Below are positions 27,401 through 41,000 of a DNA stretch of 64,000 bases, piece by piece; the first letter of the stretch is position 1; every line of letters starts with the position of its first letter. Made by a program: the position numbers and the translations under genes. A model generated the notes under the pieces. It made no database searches. It had not been told where the DNA came from and saw only the letters and a list, made by a program, of their open reading frames with translations. Source of the stretch: Amycolatopsis pretoriensis (GTDB lineage: Bacteria; Actinomycetota; Actinomycetes; Mycobacteriales; Pseudonocardiaceae); assembly GCF_900107925.1 (NCBI RefSeq), contig NZ_FNUJ01000002.1:868001-932000 (forward strand), given 5' to 3'.

Positions 27401-30400
27401 CCAGCTCCGAGAAACGCGGATTTCCCGAGACATCCGTCCGCAGCACGACCGTGTTGATGAAGAACCCGATCATCTTGTCGAGAGCGTCATCGGTTCGACC
27501 GGCGATCGGGCTTCCCAGCGGAATGTCCGTGCCGCAGCCCAGGTGTGACAGCAGCACCGCCACGGCGGCCTGCAACACCATGAACAGGGTGGCGTTGTTG
27601 CTCCGGGCGATCTCGGCGAGTCCCGCGGCAACGGCCGGTGGTAACGAGGTCGAAACCAGTGCCCCGGCGGACTCGGTCGTCGCACCCGGGTGATCGAAGG
27701 GCAGCTCGAGCCGAGCGGGCAGGCCCGCGAGCTGCTCCCGCCAGTAGGCCAGCTGCTTGACGAACGCACTGTCCGGATCGTGCTCGTCGCCGAGCAACCG
27801 GCGGTGCCACAGTGTGTAGTCGATGTACTGAACCGGAAGCGGCGGGAACTTCGGTTCCCCCCCTTTCCGCCCTTGCTCGTACGCCGTGGCCAGATCTCGC
27901 AGCATCGGGCTCATCGACCACCCGTCACACGCGATGTGGTGCACTACCAGCAGGAGGACGAACTCGTCGGACGCCACCGTGAACAGACCCGCTCGCAGCG
28001 GAAGGTCGGCGGAAAGATCGAACTCCCGCGACGTCATGGCCGCCAGTTCCTTGCTCAGGCTGGCTTCGGTGGTGTCGACCACCGGCAGTTCGAGGCGCAC
28101 GGCCTGGGCGGGAATCACGTTCTGCCACGCTTGCCCGTCCTGCTCCGGGAAAACGGTCCGCAGGCTCTCGTGCCGGTTGACGACCTCCCTCAGCGCCACC
28201 TCGAGCGCGGGAATGTCGACCGCGCCGGACAACTGCACCGCGAACGGGAGGTGGTAGGACGCACTTTCCCCCACCTTGCTCAGGAACCACAGCCGTTGCT
28301 GGGCGAACGACAACGGAGCCCGCTCGGGCCGGTTCGCCACCGTCAGCGGAGTCCGGACGGCCGCGCCGTCGTCCAGTCGCTGCGCCAAGGCCGCGACGGT
28401 CGGTGCTTCGAACACGGTCCGGACAGCCACTTCGGCGCCCAGCACCGAGCGGATCCGGCTCACCAGGCGAGTCGCCAGCAGCGAATGCCCGCCGAGCTCG
28501 AAAAAGCTGTCGTCAACACCCACTCCGCCCGCGCCCAGGACCTCGGCGAACAACCCGCACAGGATCTCCTCGCGCGCATCGTGAGGCCTGCGGGACGACC
28601 CGGAGCCGCTGAGATCAGGAGCGGGCAACGCCCGCCGGTCCAGCTTCCCGTTCCGGGTCAGCGGAAGCTCGTCCAGCGTGACCACCGCGGCCGGCACCAT
28701 GTGGTGCGGCAGGGTCCGGGCCGCGAATCGGCGCAGCTCGACCGGGTCGGCATCGCCCACCACGTACGCGACCAGGCGCTTGCCGCCGAACCGGTCATCG
28801 TGTGCGACGACTCTCGCCTGGGCGACGCCCGGATGCCGCGCGAGCGAGGCCTCGACCTCGCCCGGCTCGATCCGGATACCCCGGATCTTCACTTGGTTGT
28901 CGGCGCGGCCGCTGAACCACAACCGGCCATCGGCGTCGCGCCGGGCCAGGTCCCCGCTCCGGTACATCACCTCACCGGCAGTGCTGAACGGATTGGCGAC
29001 GAACCTCTGTGCGGTCAGACCCGGCCGGTTCAGGTACCCCCGCCCGACGTTGGCGCCCGCGATGTACACCTCACCGACGACTCCGACCGGGACCAAGCAG
29101 AGTCGTGTGTCCAGAACGTACGCACGCGAGTTGTCCACCGACCGGCCGATCGGCACGGAAACGAGTGGTTCACCTGCCGGATCCAGGATGAACCGCGTGG
29201 CCGCATGCGTCTCCGAAGGGCCGTACTCGCTGCTCAACCGCCGGCCGGGCCGCGATCGCCAAACCCGGTCTATCGACCGGGAGAGCGTGAATTCTTCGCC
29301 TGCCTGGACGATGTTCGTCAGTGCTGACAGTTCGAGACCGGCACTGATCGAAGCTTCACAGACAGCGTCGATGACCGGAGCCGGCGCATTGAATTCGGTG
29401 ATTTCGCGGGCATCGAGCCACTGGGTGAGCAGCCTCATGTCGCGACGAGTGTCGTCGTCCGGTATCACCAGGCAACCGCCGCACAGCAGCGTGGCGAGGA
29501 TCTCGACGATGGACACGTCGAAGCTGATCATCGTGAACATCGCGGTACGTAGCTCCGGACCGGTCGACGCTCCGGCACAGCGCCAGGTCAGGAGGTTCAC
29601 CAACGCGCCGTGCGTCATCACGACGCCCTTGGGAGTACCGGTGGAACCCGAGGTGTAGATCACGTAGGCCGGGTGCTCGGCGAGGAGTGGTGTCACTCGC
29701 TGCGCATCCGTCGGGTTCCCCTCGGCGCCGGAGGCCGTCGCGGTCCTGTCCAGCAGCAGACGAGCGCAGGGGATGCGCAGGTCTCCCGCGGCGTCGGTCG
29801 TGGTCAACACCAACGCGGGCGCGGCATCGGCGAACATGGTCGCGATCCGCTCGGCCGGATAGGCCGGATCTATCGGCAGGTACGCCGCGCCGACCTTGAG
29901 AACGGCCAGCACGGCGGCCACCAGTTCCGCCGAACGATTCGCCAGCACCGCGACGATCCGCTCCGGCCCGGCTCCCCTCCGGATCAGCTCATCGGCGAGC
30001 TGGTTGGCACGCTCGTTCAGCTCCCGGTAGGTCAGCAGGACACCATCGTCCTCCACGGCCGGGGCTTCCGGAGTCCGCCCGACCTGCGCCTCGACGAGTT
30101 CGGCCACCGACGAGTCCCCGCGTGGCCGTGCCGTGTCGTTCCATTCCTCCAGTAAGCGGTGACGTTCCCGGGGATCGACCACATCGATCGCGCGGATCCG
30201 TACACCGGGGTCCGCCGCCGCCGACTCCAGCGTCCGCACGAGTCCTTTCGCCATGGTGGTGATCGTGCTGCCGTCGAACAGATCGGCCCGATACGTGATC
30301 GTGCCCAGAATCCTTCCCGGCTCTCCGTTCGCGGTTGGTTCCTCGTTGAGGCAGATGTTCAGGTCGAACGTCGCGGTTTCGTTCTCGAACGGAATCTCGT

Positions 30401-31490
30401 GCAGCTCGATCCCGCCCAGGTCGATGCTCGGCAGGTGCGGTGAGCCGAACTGGAAGAAGATCTCGAACAGTGGTGTGCTGTCCTGCAGCCGAACCGGGTT
30501 GACGGCTTCGACGACCTTCTCGAACGGCACGTCCTGGTTCGCGAACGCGGACAGGTCGACTTCGCGGACCTGCTTGAGCAGGCCGGTGAAGGTGAGGTCA
30601 CCCGACGTGTCGGTGCGGAGCACCAGGGTGTTCGTGAAGTAGCCGACCAGATCGTGCAGTGCCTCGTCCGACCGGCCGGAAACGACGGTGCCGAGCGAGA
30701 GGTCGGTGCGCCCGCCCAGCCGGGTCACCAGCGCCGCGATCGCGGCGTGGGTGATCATGAACATCGTGGTGCCGGTGCGCGATGCCAGCTCGAGCAGAGC
30801 CCGGTGTACGGCCGGTCCGATCTCGAAGGCGACTTCACGAGCGGTGTTGTCCCGCGACCGGTGATCGAGCGGCAGGCCGGCTTCCCGGGACGCGTCGGCC
30901 AGGGTGGCACGCCAGTGGTCCAGCTGCTTCGCCAGGACGCTGCCCGGTTCTTCACCGTCGCCCAGCAGCTCGTGCTGCCACAACGTGTAGTCGGCGTATT
31001 GCACGGGCAATTCCGGCCAGGACGGCACTTCGCCTGCCGCGCGGGCCGCGTAGGCGGTGCCGAGGTCGCGCCAGAACACGTCCTCGGACCAGCCGTCGAA
31101 AGCGATGTGGTGTGCCGCCAGGACGAACACGCCCTCGTCGGCGCCGGTCCAGACGAGCTTGGCACGCAGCGGGATGTCCGTGGTCAGGTCGAACGGGCGC
31201 TCCACGAAATCACGCACGATCGGATCGGCCACCGGGGCGTGCACGGAGGTCAGGATCGGGGTCAGCTCCGCGGCGGGCACGACGTGCTGGCCGGGTTCTC
31301 CCTGCACGGAAGGAAAGAGGGTGCGCAGGCTTTCGTGCCGGAGGACGACGTCGTGCAGTGCCGCGGCGAGCGCCGGTTCGTCGAGCGGAGCGGAGAACCG
31401 CCACACCATCGGGACGTGGTACGCGGTGTCCTTCGGGTCCAGCTGGTGGAGGAACCAGAGTCCCCGTTGGGCGAACGAAAGCGGGATCAC
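24426..31490 (-). CDS. Dimodular NRPS C-A-T-C-A-T-TE (terminal synthetase)
   Basis: A 2354-residue synthetase with two modules and a release domain. Domains, roughly: C 1-430 ([10 protein letters not shown] at ~127), A 460-960, T ~985-1040 (LGGHSLLA), C 1055-1480 ([10 protein letters not shown]), A 1500-1990, T 2010-2070, TE 2095-2340 with a normal Ser nucleophile (GWSFGG), Asp (LFDAAP) and His (CAHDD). By hand alignment to GrsA the A-domain nine-residue codes read DVVNVAEAA and DTYMEGGII; neither matches a common substrate I know. No epimerisation or methylation domain is present. The GTG start overlaps the previous NRPS stop (GTGA), so the two are coupled. The TE probably hydrolyses or cyclises the finished peptide. 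Confidence 0.93.
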   Translation of the reverse strand: MIPLSFAQRGLWFLHQLDPKDTAYHVPMVWRFSAPLDEPALAAALHDVVLRHESLRTLFPSVQGEPGQHVVPAAELTPILTSVHAPVADPIVRDFVERPFDLTTDIPLRAKLVWTGADEGVFVLAAHHIAFDGWSEDVFWRDLGTAYAARAAGEVPSWPELPVQYADYTLWQHELLGDGEEPGSVLAKQLDHWRATLADASREAGLPLDHRSRDNTAREVAFEIGPAVHRALLELASRTGTTMFMITHAAIAALVTRLGGRTDLSLGTVVSGRSDEALHDLVGYFTNTLVLRTDTSGDLTFTGLLKQVREVDLSAFANQDVPFEKVVEAVNPVRLQDSTPLFEIFFQFGSPHLPSIDLGGIELHEIPFENETATFDLNICLNEEPTANGEPGRILGTITYRADLFDGSTITTMAKGLVRTLESAAADPGVRIRAIDVVDPRERHRLLEEWNDTARPRGDSSVAELVEAQVGRTPEAPAVEDDGVLLTYRELNERANQLADELIRRGAGPERIVAVLANRSAELVAAVLAVLKVGAAYLPIDPAYPAERIATMFADAAPALVLTTTDAAGDLRIPCARLLLDRTATASGAEGNPTDAQRVTPLLAEHPAYVIYTSGSTGTPKGVVMTHGALVNLLTWRCAGASTGPELRTAMFTMISFDVSIVEILATLLCGGCLVIPDDDTRRDMRLLTQWLDAREITEFNAPAPVIDAVCEASISAGLELSALTNIVQAGEEFTLSRSIDRVWRSRPGRRLSSEYGPSETHAATRFILDPAGEPLVSVPIGRSVDNSRAYVLDTRLCLVPVGVVGEVYIAGANVGRGYLNRPGLTAQRFVANPFSTAGEVMYRSGDLARRDADGRLWFSGRADNQVKIRGIRIEPGEVEASLARHPGVAQARVVAHDDRFGGKRLVAYVVGDADPVELRRFAARTLPHHMVPAAVVTLDELPLTRNGKLDRRALPAPDLSGSGSSRRPHDAREEILCGLFAEVLGAGGVGVDDSFFELGGHSLLATRLVSRIRSVLGAEVAVRTVFEAPTVAALAQRLDDGAAVRTPLTVANRPERAPLSFAQQRLWFLSKVGESASYHLPFAVQLSGAVDIPALEVALREVVNRHESLRTVFPEQDGQAWQNVIPAQAVRLELPVVDTTEASLSKELAAMTSREFDLSADLPLRAGLFTVASDEFVLLLVVHHIACDGWSMSPMLRDLATAYEQGRKGGEPKFPPLPVQYIDYTLWHRRLLGDEHDPDSAFVKQLAYWREQLAGLPARLELPFDHPGATTESAGALVSTSLPPAVAAGLAEIARSNNATLFMVLQAAVAVLLSHLGCGTDIPLGSPIAGRTDDALDKMIGFFINTVVLRTDVSGNPRFSELVRRVRETDLAAYAHQDVPFEAVVEALNPSRTRGVTPLFQVMMSLQNNTHADWELAGLRTESVKADSDTAQAKFDLTFTLSELFDTAGGNAGLDVEVEYRTALFDRPAVEGFLARLERVFEAVLADPGVRVGNIDVVGPAERHRLLVEWNGTRSVLPDVTLTELFADQVARTPDAPAVSGGDLALTYAELDARANRVAHELIRHGVGHESAVVVLMERSVDLVVALVAIAKSGGFYVPLSTAFPVSRMTMAQADTGARVVLVDESLSSHGFVAEALAGGATVLRTDQVVGGAVAPGRARDARQPAYVMYTSGSTGKPKGVAVTDANVAAFVREGVGRVEAGDRVLFHSPHVFDTSIYEMWSPLLNGAHVVVAPAGDPSLGALKEQIADRGITHLMMTAGLFGVAAEEHPEMFAGVRQVETGGDVASPGAVARVLDVCPGTVVVNGYGPTETTIIATAGAYRGADGISGVVPIGRPLDNVSVYVLDERLSPVPVGVVGELYIAGAGVARGYVNQPGRTAERFVADPFGSPGGVMYRSGDLVRWNVDGRLRFVGRVDGQVKIRGFRIEVGEVEAALVRCPGVSRAVVVARQDRPGEKRLVAYVVGDVDPVEVRRFAGEVLPDYMVPAAVVMLGALPLTSNGKLDRRALPAPDSGGSSLSRAPRNPREEILCELFAEVLAVGGIGIDDGFFDLGGHSLLAIRLVSRIRSALGAEVGVRTLFEAPTVADLAPRLDAGQSDSLATVLPLRAAGDRTPVFIVHPAGGLSWCYSRLLPHVPGNHPVYGLQSSGYLERAERPGSLGEIAQDYLAHIREIQPHGPYLLAGWSFGGVVAQEMAVVLENLGEEVPVLILFDAAPAERGNGQPAEELPEDLLQLIEQSIRGAAEGVPAELSGDEVTELSAMTKHCIRLLDTHQSQPCRGRIVSIEAAESRRAEDEHRTGWTDLAQGGVESHSIDCAHDDMMDAQPMLSIGRIVSEVFARLSWQEAAAEQPISRV

Positions 31491-34400
31491 GACCGTGCTC
31501 CTTCGGCTGCGGCGGAGTTCGGGGTGGTCAGGAGCTGTCCTTCACGAGTGCGGCGCCGCAGCGCCGGCCGGGAGACGTCGGCCTCGAAGTCCACGCACGT
31601 GGTCAGCCCGGCCACGGTGGGGTAGTCGAACAGATCGCGAACCGACACCTCGACGTTCAGCACCGCCCGGATCCGGGCCAGCAGCCGGGCGGCGAGCAGC
31701 GAGTGGCCGCCGAGGTCGAAGAAGCCGTCGTCGATGCCGACCTCGGGCAGGGCCAGGATCTCCGCGTACAGCTCACACAGCTGTTGTTCCCGGGGAGTAC
31801 GCGGCTTCCGGCCCTCGTCGGCGACGACGAGCTCCGGCGCGGGCAGGCCCTTCGAGTTCAGTTTCCCGTTGGGGGTCAACGGAACCGCGTCGATCTCCAC
31901 GAAGGCCGACGGCACCAGGTAGTGGGCCAGGTCGCGGACCGCGGCCGCCCTGAGAAAGTTCTCGTCGACCGGTGCCCGGCCGTCACTGACGTAGTAGGCG
32001 ACCAGGTTCCGGTCCCCCGGCCGGTCCTCGCGCACGACCACGACCGCCTCCCGCACGCCGGGCACGGTTTCCAGCACGCGGGCGACCTCGGCGGGTTCGA
32101 TCCGGAACCCGCGGATCTTCACCTGGTCGTCGGCCCGGCCGGCGAACTCCAGTTCCCCGTCGGCGTTCCACCGCACCAGATCACCGGTGCGGTACATCCG
32201 CGCCCCGGGCTCGCCGAACGGATTCGCCACGAACCGTTCGGCGGTCAACGCCGGCCGGCCCGCGTAACCCCGCGCCACGCCCGCACCGGCCACGTACAGC
32301 TCGCCGACGCTCCCCGGCGGCACGATCCGCAGGTACGCGTCCAGCACGTACACCTCGGTGTTGACCAGCGGCTTCCCGATCGACGCCCGGCCGGTCGCGA
32401 CCGGGGCGAGCGCGGCGATGGACACGTCGTCGGAGCATTCCGCGGGACCGTAGACGTTCATCAGGACCACGCCGGGAACGTGCTGGTACCAGCGGGTGAT
32501 CAGCTCCGGCGGCAGCTCCTCGCCGTGCACCAGCATCAGCCGCAGGCCCTCCAGGCTTTCGCGGAAGTCCGGTGCGGCCTCGACGAGGTCGAGCACAGCG
32601 CGCAACAGCGATGGCACGATCTGCAGCACCGTGATCCCCTCGGCACGGCAACATCGCAGCAGGGCGGCCGGGTCGCGCGCGGTGTCGTCGTCCATGGCGT
32701 GCACGCGTCCGCCGGCGGCGAGCATGGTCAGCGTCTGCCAGATCGAGACATCGAAAGTCAGGGGCGCGTTGAACGCCATGACGTCCCGCTCGTCCAGGCC
32801 GTACAGGTCGATCACCGCGTGCAGGTGATTGGCCAGCCCGCGATGGGGCACCAGCACGCCCTTGGGACGTCCGGTCGACCCCGAGGTGAACACGGCGTAG
32901 GCGACGAGGTCCTGATCCGGCTGCCGGAACGAAGACGGCCCGCCGACCGCGAGGTCGACGACCTGGACGTCGTGCCCGGCCGCCGCCGCGATCTCCGCCG
33001 CACGGGCACGCAGGCCCGAGGACGCGACCAGGAAGCGCACCCGCCCGTCGGCGAGCATCCGCTCCACGCGGGACACCGGCGTGGTGGCGTCCACGGGCAT
33101 GTACCCCGCGCCCGCACCCAGGACGCCCAAGACCGCCGAGACGTACCAGGCACTGCGTTCCGAGAGCACCGCCACCAGATCGTCGGGCGCAACCCCCGCG
33201 GCCGCCAGCGAACCGGCGACACCGGCCGCGTCCCGCGCCAGCTCGGCGTAGGTGAGGCCACCGAGCGGCGACGAAGCCGCGACGGCACCGGGCCGCCGGG
33301 CAGCCCACGCCGCGACGGCCGCGGGCAGGTCGAGCGGTCGTTCCGCGCGACGCGGGCCGTTCCACGACACGAGCTGCCGGTGCCGCTCCTGCTCGGTGAG
33401 GACGTCGATGCGCCGCAGCGAGCGGTCCGGGTCGGCGACCACGGTGCGGAACACGGTCACCAGCCGGGTGGCCAGAGCTTCGACGGTCCGCCGGTCGAAC
33501 AGCTCGGTGGCGTACTCCATGACGACGTCGACCCCGCCTGGTCGGCCCCGCTCGTCGTGCCGGACGGAGAAGTCGACGGAGAGGTCGAACTTCGCGGTGC
33601 CCGTCGCGTCGGGCCGGCCGGTGATCGCCGCACCGCCGAGGCGGAGTGCTTGGGCGCCGGACCCGTAGCCGTCGTCGAGCGCGATGAAGATCTGGAACAA
33701 CGGGTGGTGGGCGAGGGAACGCTCGGGGTTCAGGCGTTCGACGATCTGCTCGAACGGCACGTCCTGGTGGGCGTAGGCGGCCAGGTCGGTGGCCCGGACC
33801 CGGGCGAGCAGCTCGCGGAAGGCCGGGTCGCCGGACGTGTCGGTCCGCAGCACCAGCGTGTTGACGAAGAAGCCGATGAGATCGTCCAGTGCCTCGTCGC
33901 CGCGGCCGGCCACGACCGTGCCCAGCGGAAGGTCCTCACCGGCGCCGACCGCGGTCAGGACGACCGCGAACGCCGCGTGCAGGACCATGAACAGCGTGGC
34001 GTCCTCGGACTGGGCCAGCTGGGCGAGCTCGCCGTGCAGTCCCGGGTCGATCGTGAACTCGACGACCTCGCCCTGGTGGCCGGCCACCGGCGGGCGCGGC
34101 CGGTCGGTGGGCATCTCCAGCCGCTGGGGCGCGCCGGCGAGGGTGTCCCGCCAGAACGCGAACTGCACGTTGCGGTGGCTGTCCGGATCGTCCTCGGACC
34201 CGAGCAACCGCTGGTGCCAGAGACCGTAGTCGGCGTACTGCACCGGAAGGGGCGGCCAGGGCGGAACGGTGCCGCGGACACGGGCCTCGTAGGCCCGCGA
34301 CAGGTCGTCGGCCAGCGGGCGCATCGACCACCCGTCCGCGGCGATGTGGTGCAGCACCACGACGAGCGTGGCCCGCTCCGGCCCGGTGACGAGGAGTTCC

Positions 34401-37400
34401 GCGCGGATCGGGATGTCCTCGGCGAGGTCGAAGGTGCGGCCCACCACCTCCCGGACGGCCGGTTCCACAGCACCGGGCGCCGTCTCGGTCACGGTCAGCG
34501 GGGTGGCGATGTCGCCGGCCGGGATGATCAGCTGCTCGGGCTCCCCGCCCACCTCGGGGAACACCGTGCGCAGGCTTTCGTGCCGGACGACCACGTCCGT
34601 GCACGCTTGCGCGAGCGCGCGCGGATCGAGTGGACCGGTGATGTGCCAGACGAGGGGGACGTTGTAGGCCGCCCCGGTCCGCTCGTACCGGTCGATATAC
34701 CAAAGCCGTTGCTGCGCGAAGGAAAGCGGGAGGCGGGCGGGACGGTCGACCGCGCGCACGGGCGGCCGCGCCGCGGTCCGTTCGGCCGCCGCCATCGCGG
34801 TGGCGAGCCCGGCGACCGTCGGGTGGTTGAAGATGTCCCGAGTGGACACTTCGACCCGGATGACCGCGCGGATCCGGCTGATCAGCCGGGTGGCGAGCAA
34901 GGAGTGGCCACCGAGGTCGAAGAAGCTCTCGTCGATGCCCACGGGGGCGGTCCCGAGGACCTCGGCGAACAGCTCGGCCAGCCGGCTTTCCTCCGGCGTA
35001 CGCGGCGGGCGGCCGCGCTCGCCGGCCGCGAACACGGGCGCGGGCAGGGCATTGCGGTCGAGCTTTCCGTTGGGGGTGAGGGGAACCGTGTCGATGCGGA
35101 CGAACGCGGACGGCACCATGTAGTTCGGCAGGGCGGCTTCCGCGGCGGTCCGCAGGGCGGCCACGTCGACCTCCGCGTCCTCGAGGACGTAGTACGCGAC
35201 GAGACGCTTGTCATCGGGGCGATCCTCGCGTGCCACCACCACGACCTGGCCGACGCCGGGGACGGCGGCGACGATCCGTTCGATCTCGGCCGGTTCGACG
35301 CGGTGCCCGCGGATCTTCACCTGGCTGTCGGCTCGGCCGAGGAACTCGAGTTCCCCTTCGGGTGTCCACCGAACCAGGTCGCCGGTCCGGTACATGCGCT
35401 CGCCGGCGGGGCCGAACGGGTTCGCCACGAACCGTTCGGAGGTCAGTCCCGGCCGCCCCGCGTACCCCCGCGCCAGCCCGGGGCCGGCGACGTACAGCTC
35501 CCCCGCGACCCCTTGCGGCACGAGCCCCAGCCGGCGGTCGAGCACGAGCGTGCGGGTGTTGGCGATCGGCGAGCCGATCGAGGCCGCGCCCCGGTCGGCT
35601 CGCTCCGGGCCGATCCAGGCGATGGACACATCGTCGGAGCATTCGGCCGGACCGTACATGTTCAGCAGCGGAACGTCGGGAAGGTGCTGGTACCACCGGG
35701 TGATGAGCTCCGGCGGCAGTGCCTCGCCGTGCGCCATCACCATCCGGAGGCTGCGCAGGTGGGCGAGGTGCTCGGGCGCCTCCTCCACGAGGTCGAGCAC
35801 CGCACGCAACAGCGACGGCACGATCTGCAGCATGGTGATGCCCTGGTCGCCGCAGCAGCGCAGCAGGACGGCCGGGTCACGCGCGGTGTCGTCGTCCATC
35901 GCGTGCACGCGCCCGCCGGAGGCGAGCATGGTCAGCGCCTGCCAGACCGAGGTGTCGAAGGTCAGCGGCGCGTTGAACGCCAGGACGTCGTGTTCGTCCT
36001 GGCCGAGGAGCTCACTCACGACGTGCAGGTGGTTCGCGAGTCCACGACGAGGGACCACGACACACTTGGGGCGTCCGGTCGAGCCGGACGTGAACACGGC
36101 GTACGCGGCGGAGCCGGAGAGCCCGCGGGCCGGCACCGGGCGGTCGTCGTCGCCGACGTCGACCACCGTCACCTCGTGGGACGCGGCCTTGACGATCTCG
36201 TCGGCACGTTCCCGGAGCGCTGGGTCGGCCAGCAGGAGCCGCACGTTGCCGTCCGCGAGCATCTCGGCGGCCCGGTGCACGGGTGTGCCGGCGTCGATCG
36301 GCAGGAAACCGGCGTCCGCGCCGAGCACGCCCAGGATCGCCGAGACGTACCAGCCGTTGCGTTCCGAGAGCACCGCCACCAGGTCGTCCGTGCCGGAGCC
36401 GGCGAGGTTCACCGCGCGCGCGACCCGGGCGCTCCGCGTGGCGAGTTCCGGGTAGCCGAGGGTCTCGTCCGCCCAGGACACCGCGACCGCCGCCGGGTCC
36501 TCGCCGGCACGCCGGCGCATCCAGGCGACGAGGTCCAGCGGCTCTTCCGCGCGCGCCGGCCCGGTCCACTCGACCAGCTGCCGGTCGCGTTCGGCCGGCG
36601 ACAACGCGGTGAGCGCCGAGACCGGCCGCGCGGGGTTCTCCGTGGCCGCGAACAGGACCGCGGTCAGTCCGTCCGCGAGCCGGCGGACGGTGGCCTGGTC
36701 GAACAGGTCGGTGGCGTACTCCAGGACCGCCCGGATCCCGGCGGGGTCCCCGGCATCGTCCCGGGTCTCGACGAAGTTCACCGCCAGGTCGAACCTGGCC
36801 GCGGTCACGGGCTGCGGCAGCATCCGCACGCGCACTCCCGGCAGCCGCAAGCGGTCCGCCGCGGAGCCGTCGTCGAGCGCGACGAACACCTGGAACAATG
36901 GGTGGTACGCGGGCGAGCGCTCCGGGTTGAGCGCCTCCACCACCCGGTCGAACGGCAGGTCCTGGTGCGAGTAGGCGTCCAGGGCGACGTCGCGGATCCG
37001 GTCGAGCAACGCGGTGAAGGCCGGATCGCCGGACACGTCGGTCCGCAGCACCAGGGTGTCGACGAAGAACCCGACCAGGTCGTCCAGCGCTTCCTCGGTG
37101 CGGCCGGCGAACGCGGTGCCGAGCGGGATGTCCTTGCCGGCTCCGTACGCCGAGAGCGTCACGGCCAGCGCCGCGTGCAGGACCATGAACAACGTGCAGC
37201 CCGCGGACCGGGCGAGTGCTCGTGACCGCCGGTGCAGATCCGCCGGGATCGCCACCTCGACGGCCTCGCCGCGGTAGGTGAACGCGGCGGGGCGAGGACG
37301 GTCCAGTGGCAGGGACAGCTGCTCGGGCGCCCCGCGCAGGGTCCGCTGCCAGAACTCGGCCTGCTCGGCGGCGAGCGCGCTGGGGTGCCCGTCCTCGCCG

Positions 37401-37987
37401 AGCAGGTTCCGCTGCCACAGGGCGTAGTCCGCGTACTGCACGGGCAACGGACCCCAGTCCGGAGCTACGTCCCGCACGCGGGCCGCGTACGCGGTACTGA
37501 GATCGCGCGCGAACCGTTCGAGCGACCACCCGTCGCACACGATCTGGTGCACGACGACCAGGAGCGTCCGTTCACCGGGACCGTCGATCAGGAGGTGAGC
37601 CCGGATCGGCGGTGTCGCGGGCAGGTCGAACTCCTGCCAGACCAGGTCGTGGACCCTGCTCGGCACCGAGCCGGCCGGAACCCGCTCGGTCGTCAGCAGT
37701 GATCCGCGGGAATCCGGGTCCAGTACCCGCTGTTCCGGTTCGCCGTCGGTTTCGGGGAACACAGTGCGCAGGCTCTCGTGCCGTGCGACGACGTCCCGCA
37801 GCGCCGAGTCCAGGGCGTGCTCGTCCACGGATCCCGTCAACCGCCACAGGTACGGCACGTTGTAGGCGGCTCCGACGTCGCCGTGGCGCTGGAGGAACCA
37901 CAGCCGTCGCTGCGCGAACGAGAGCGGGACACGCTCCGGCCGCGGAGCCGGGACGAGCTCGGGTCGCGCGGCGTACTCGGCCGTCAA
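31487..37987 (-). CDS. Dimodular NRPS C-A-T-C-A-T
   Basis: A 2166-residue synthetase with two elongation-type modules and no release domain. The first condensation domain has HQIVCDG instead of HHxxxDG (Gln148 replaces the catalytic second His; codon 37544-37546); the second is intact (LHHIAADGW). Both A domains share unusual motifs ([31 protein letters not shown]); hand-read codes are DTWQMHMDD and DVWQLHVDD. They resemble each other far more than other A domains of the locus, suggesting module duplication and related substrates. The paired Asp at the last two positions could contact a polar or basic side chain. The start is TTG (37987), with GGAAGG upstream, 27 bp after the Asp-loading gene. 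Confidence 0.92.
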   Translation of the reverse strand: MTAEYAARPELVPAPRPERVPLSFAQRRLWFLQRHGDVGAAYNVPYLWRLTGSVDEHALDSALRDVVARHESLRTVFPETDGEPEQRVLDPDSRGSLLTTERVPAGSVPSRVHDLVWQEFDLPATPPIRAHLLIDGPGERTLLVVVHQIVCDGWSLERFARDLSTAYAARVRDVAPDWGPLPVQYADYALWQRNLLGEDGHPSALAAEQAEFWQRTLRGAPEQLSLPLDRPRPAAFTYRGEAVEVAIPADLHRRSRALARSAGCTLFMVLHAALAVTLSAYGAGKDIPLGTAFAGRTEEALDDLVGFFVDTLVLRTDVSGDPAFTALLDRIRDVALDAYSHQDLPFDRVVEALNPERSPAYHPLFQVFVALDDGSAADRLRLPGVRVRMLPQPVTAARFDLAVNFVETRDDAGDPAGIRAVLEYATDLFDQATVRRLADGLTAVLFAATENPARPVSALTALSPAERDRQLVEWTGPARAEEPLDLVAWMRRRAGEDPAAVAVSWADETLGYPELATRSARVARAVNLAGSGTDDLVAVLSERNGWYVSAILGVLGADAGFLPIDAGTPVHRAAEMLADGNVRLLLADPALRERADEIVKAASHEVTVVDVGDDDRPVPARGLSGSAAYAVFTSGSTGRPKCVVVPRRGLANHLHVVSELLGQDEHDVLAFNAPLTFDTSVWQALTMLASGGRVHAMDDDTARDPAVLLRCCGDQGITMLQIVPSLLRAVLDLVEEAPEHLAHLRSLRMVMAHGEALPPELITRWYQHLPDVPLLNMYGPAECSDDVSIAWIGPERADRGAASIGSPIANTRTLVLDRRLGLVPQGVAGELYVAGPGLARGYAGRPGLTSERFVANPFGPAGERMYRTGDLVRWTPEGELEFLGRADSQVKIRGHRVEPAEIERIVAAVPGVGQVVVVAREDRPDDKRLVAYYVLEDAEVDVAALRTAAEAALPNYMVPSAFVRIDTVPLTPNGKLDRNALPAPVFAAGERGRPPRTPEESRLAELFAEVLGTAPVGIDESFFDLGGHSLLATRLISRIRAVIRVEVSTRDIFNHPTVAGLATAMAAAERTAARPPVRAVDRPARLPLSFAQQRLWYIDRYERTGAAYNVPLVWHITGPLDPRALAQACTDVVVRHESLRTVFPEVGGEPEQLIIPAGDIATPLTVTETAPGAVEPAVREVVGRTFDLAEDIPIRAELLVTGPERATLVVVLHHIAADGWSMRPLADDLSRAYEARVRGTVPPWPPLPVQYADYGLWHQRLLGSEDDPDSHRNVQFAFWRDTLAGAPQRLEMPTDRPRPPVAGHQGEVVEFTIDPGLHGELAQLAQSEDATLFMVLHAAFAVVLTAVGAGEDLPLGTVVAGRGDEALDDLIGFFVNTLVLRTDTSGDPAFRELLARVRATDLAAYAHQDVPFEQIVERLNPERSLAHHPLFQIFIALDDGYGSGAQALRLGGAAITGRPDATGTAKFDLSVDFSVRHDERGRPGGVDVVMEYATELFDRRTVEALATRLVTVFRTVVADPDRSLRRIDVLTEQERHRQLVSWNGPRRAERPLDLPAAVAAWAARRPGAVAASSPLGGLTYAELARDAAGVAGSLAAAGVAPDDLVAVLSERSAWYVSAVLGVLGAGAGYMPVDATTPVSRVERMLADGRVRFLVASSGLRARAAEIAAAAGHDVQVVDLAVGGPSSFRQPDQDLVAYAVFTSGSTGRPKGVLVPHRGLANHLHAVIDLYGLDERDVMAFNAPLTFDVSIWQTLTMLAAGGRVHAMDDDTARDPAALLRCCRAEGITVLQIVPSLLRAVLDLVEAAPDFRESLEGLRLMLVHGEELPPELITRWYQHVPGVVLMNVYGPAECSDDVSIAALAPVATGRASIGKPLVNTEVYVLDAYLRIVPPGSVGELYVAGAGVARGYAGRPALTAERFVANPFGEPGARMYRTGDLVRWNADGELEFAGRADDQVKIRGFRIEPAEVARVLETVPGVREAVVVVREDRPGDRNLVAYYVSDGRAPVDENFLRAAAVRDLAHYLVPSAFVEIDAVPLTPNGKLNSKGLPAPELVVADEGRKPRTPREQQLCELYAEILALPEVGIDDGFFDLGGHSLLAARLLARIRAVLNVEVSVRDLFDYPTVAGLTTCVDFEADVSRPALRRRTREGQLLTTPNSAAAEGARS

Positions 37988-38014
37988 GGTGCACCAACCT
38001 TCCGGGAGAGAGGC

Positions 38015-41000
38015 CTACTGGGCGTTGCGGGTCCGGGTGATCACGGCTGCCAGCTCCGCGACCGCCGGCGGCCGCATGATGCTGTGGTGGTCCGCGGTGA
38101 CCGACGCGAACCGCAGGTCCGGGCCGATCAGCGAACCCCAGCCCCACGTGCGGTCCGTGCCGGCGAGGGCGCCGTCCGCCTCGGCTCGCACGAGCAGCAC
38201 CGGGTAGTCGGCGCCCTGGGCGACGCCTCCGGCGGCGTACTCCTCCCACGCCCGGGAGTTCGCCGCGTAGACGTCGAAGATCTTCTTCACTTCGTCCCCG
38301 CTCGTGCCCGCCGGCAGGTCGGGCTCGAAGTGCCACGCGAACTTGCCGGCGAGCTTCGACTCGGTCAGCAGGTGCGCCTCCTGGAGCGCTTCGTCGGAGG
38401 TGTCGTCGAACCCCGGGGCCGGGCAGTCGATCAGGACGAGCAGCGCCACGTCGTGCCCGGCGCGCCGGAGCGCGTCCGCGGTCCCGCGCGCGACCAGCCC
38501 GCCGAAACACCAGCCGACCAGCACCGGCGGACCGTAACCACCGGCGGCGACGGCCGCGGCGTAGTCCTCGGTCATGACGGCGAAGTCGTCGTGCGGCGGA
38601 CTGCCGTGCAGGCCGAGCGCCTCCACGCCCACCACCTCGTGCTCCGCCGGCAGCGTCCGCGCGAGATCCCAGTAGCAGAGCGTCGTTCCGCCACCGGGGT
38701 GGAAGCAGAACACCGGTGAGGTGGCGGTTCCTTGTCGCAGTGGCACGAGGTTCGAGTCGTGGAACTCCCCGCCGCGGATCAGGTCCGCGGTGGCGGCGAC
38801 GGTCCGGGCCCGCATGATCGACGCCATGGGCAGGTTGGTGCCGAACGCCCGGTTGACCCGTGCGATCAGCTTGATCGCGTGCAGCGAGTTGGCGCCGAGG
38901 TCGAAGAAGTCGTCATCGCGGGAGATGTCGACGGTGTCGACGACCTCCTCCCAGATGACCAGCAGGCGCTGTTCGACGGAGTCGGCCGGTCGCGCCGGCC
39001 GGGTGCGCCGCGGCTCGACCGGAGTGAGCGCCGACCGGTCGAGTTTGCCGTTGCTGGTGAGCGGAAGCTCCGCCACCACTTGCCACCTGGCCGGCACCCA
39101 CGCGGGCGGCAGGTCGCGCCGCAGCAGCTCTTCGACGTCCGCGGCCGTGGCGGCGCCGTCGAGGACCACGTACGCGTCGAGGTGACCGATCAGCCCGTTC
39201 TCATCCTCCCGGGCGACCACGGCGGCCGCCACCACCCCGGACAGACGCCGCACGGACACCTCGATCTCACCGAGGCTGATCCGATGCCCCCGCAGTTTGA
39301 CCTGGTCGTCGAGGCGGCCGAGAACTTCGACCCCGCCGTCGGGCACGCGCCGGCCGGCGTCGCCGATCCGGTACCGCCGACCGGCGAAGCCGCCGGGCCC
39401 GCCGGTCAGATAGCCGAGTCCCACGTTGGGTCCGCTGATCAGGACCTCGCCGGGACACCACAAGGGCAGGAGCGCGCCCGCGCTGTCGACGACGGTGATG
39501 GAATTGCCGCCGAAACCCGTCCCGACCGGAACGGACTTCAGCCGTTCGTCGCGAGCCGTCCCGACCAGATGGCACGTCGCTCCGATGGCCGTCTCGGTCG
39601 CTCCGTAGTGGTTGTACACGCGGAGGTCCGGTGCCAGCGCCTGGAGCCGGTCCGCGAGCGACGGCGGGAGGAACTCACCACCCAGGACGAGGGCTTCCCG
39701 CGGCAGCACCGCGGCCGGGTCGTCCGCCGCGGCGAGCAAGGCGGTCAGGTGCGACGGCACGAGTTTCATGAGGTCGACCGGGTGCCGGCGCAGCCGTCGC
39801 GCGAGCGCGGCCGGATCGGTGGCCACATCGCCGTCGATCAGGTGGACACAGCCACCGTTCGCCAGTACCGGAAAGATGGCCGTGTACGCCAGGTCCGCGG
39901 CCAACGTGGTCATCGCGGCGGACCGCGTGCCGCGGTCGATGCGGAACACCTCGCTGCTTCCGGCGACGTAGTGCGCGAGTTGCTCGTGGCCGATGACCAC
40001 GCCCTTGGCGGCCCCGGAGGTTCCCGAGGTGTAGATGACGTAGGCCACGCCCGCTCTGGTCGTGGGCTCCGGCTGCGGCTCGGTGTCCAGGATCGCAAGA
40101 CCGCGCGTGACGATCACCGGGGCGGTGACGTCGCGGACGACGGTGTCCAGCCGGGCCTGCGGCCAGGCCGGGTCGAGCGGGACGAAGGCGGCTTCGGCCA
40201 GCCAGATCCCGACCATCGCCACGACGGTCTCCACCGCCGTCTCGGCCAGCACGGGCACCAGCGCACCGGGGCGGACACCGTTTTCCCGCAGCACATCGGC
40301 GAACGAACCAGCCCGGTCGACCAGCTCCCGGTACGTCACGGCGGCCGCGCCGCCGACGATCGCGGGCGCGTCCGGCCGCTCGTCCGCACGGGCGAGGATG
40401 CGGCGCAGGACCGTTTCCGGCCGGCTGACCGGCTCCGGTGCCCGCTCCGGTTGTGGCGCCAGGCGAACGACGCCGATCTGCCGCGCCGGCTCGGTCACCG
40501 CGTCGGCCAGGAAATGACCGAACGCCTCGGTGAGCGAACCGAGATCCTCGGCGTTCGCACCCTTCGCCGTCACGGTGACCAGCAGGCCCTCGGGGCCGGA
40601 CAGGCAGTCCACGTGCAGGTCGGCCAGGACGTCCGGCGGCTCGGCCAGGCCGTTCTTCCGGTACCGGAACGCGAAGGCGGTGGCCCGCTGGGCGACCTCG
40701 ACCGGATCGAACTCGTTCTCGGTAGCTTTCGCGTCCGTCAGCGCCGCGTCCGCCGCCTTCACGGCGTCGGCGAACGACGTCTCCTGGCCGATCTCGAACG
40801 ACAGCGGCACCGGCCGTTCGAGCGGGCCGACGAGATTCCGGAGGCCGGGCGCGGAACGTCCGTCCGTGACGACCACCGCGTGCTGCTCCTCGGTGCGCGT
40901 GTAGCGCACGTAAACGCTTTCCCACGCCGCGAGCACCACGGCGGCCTCGTCCACCGCCAGTTCTTCGGCGACCTCGCGGACCCGTCGGACCGTCGTGGCG

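Noticed and set aside
30782..37225. 2147-residue open frame on the plus strand
   Set aside because: Antisense shadow of the two NRPS genes, whose domains are unambiguous on the minus strand.
24426..37987. Search for epimerisation or methyltransferase domains in the NRPS proteins
   Set aside because: Each A domain is followed directly by T and the next C or TE; no extra HHxxxDG-type E domain or SAM-binding motif is seen.
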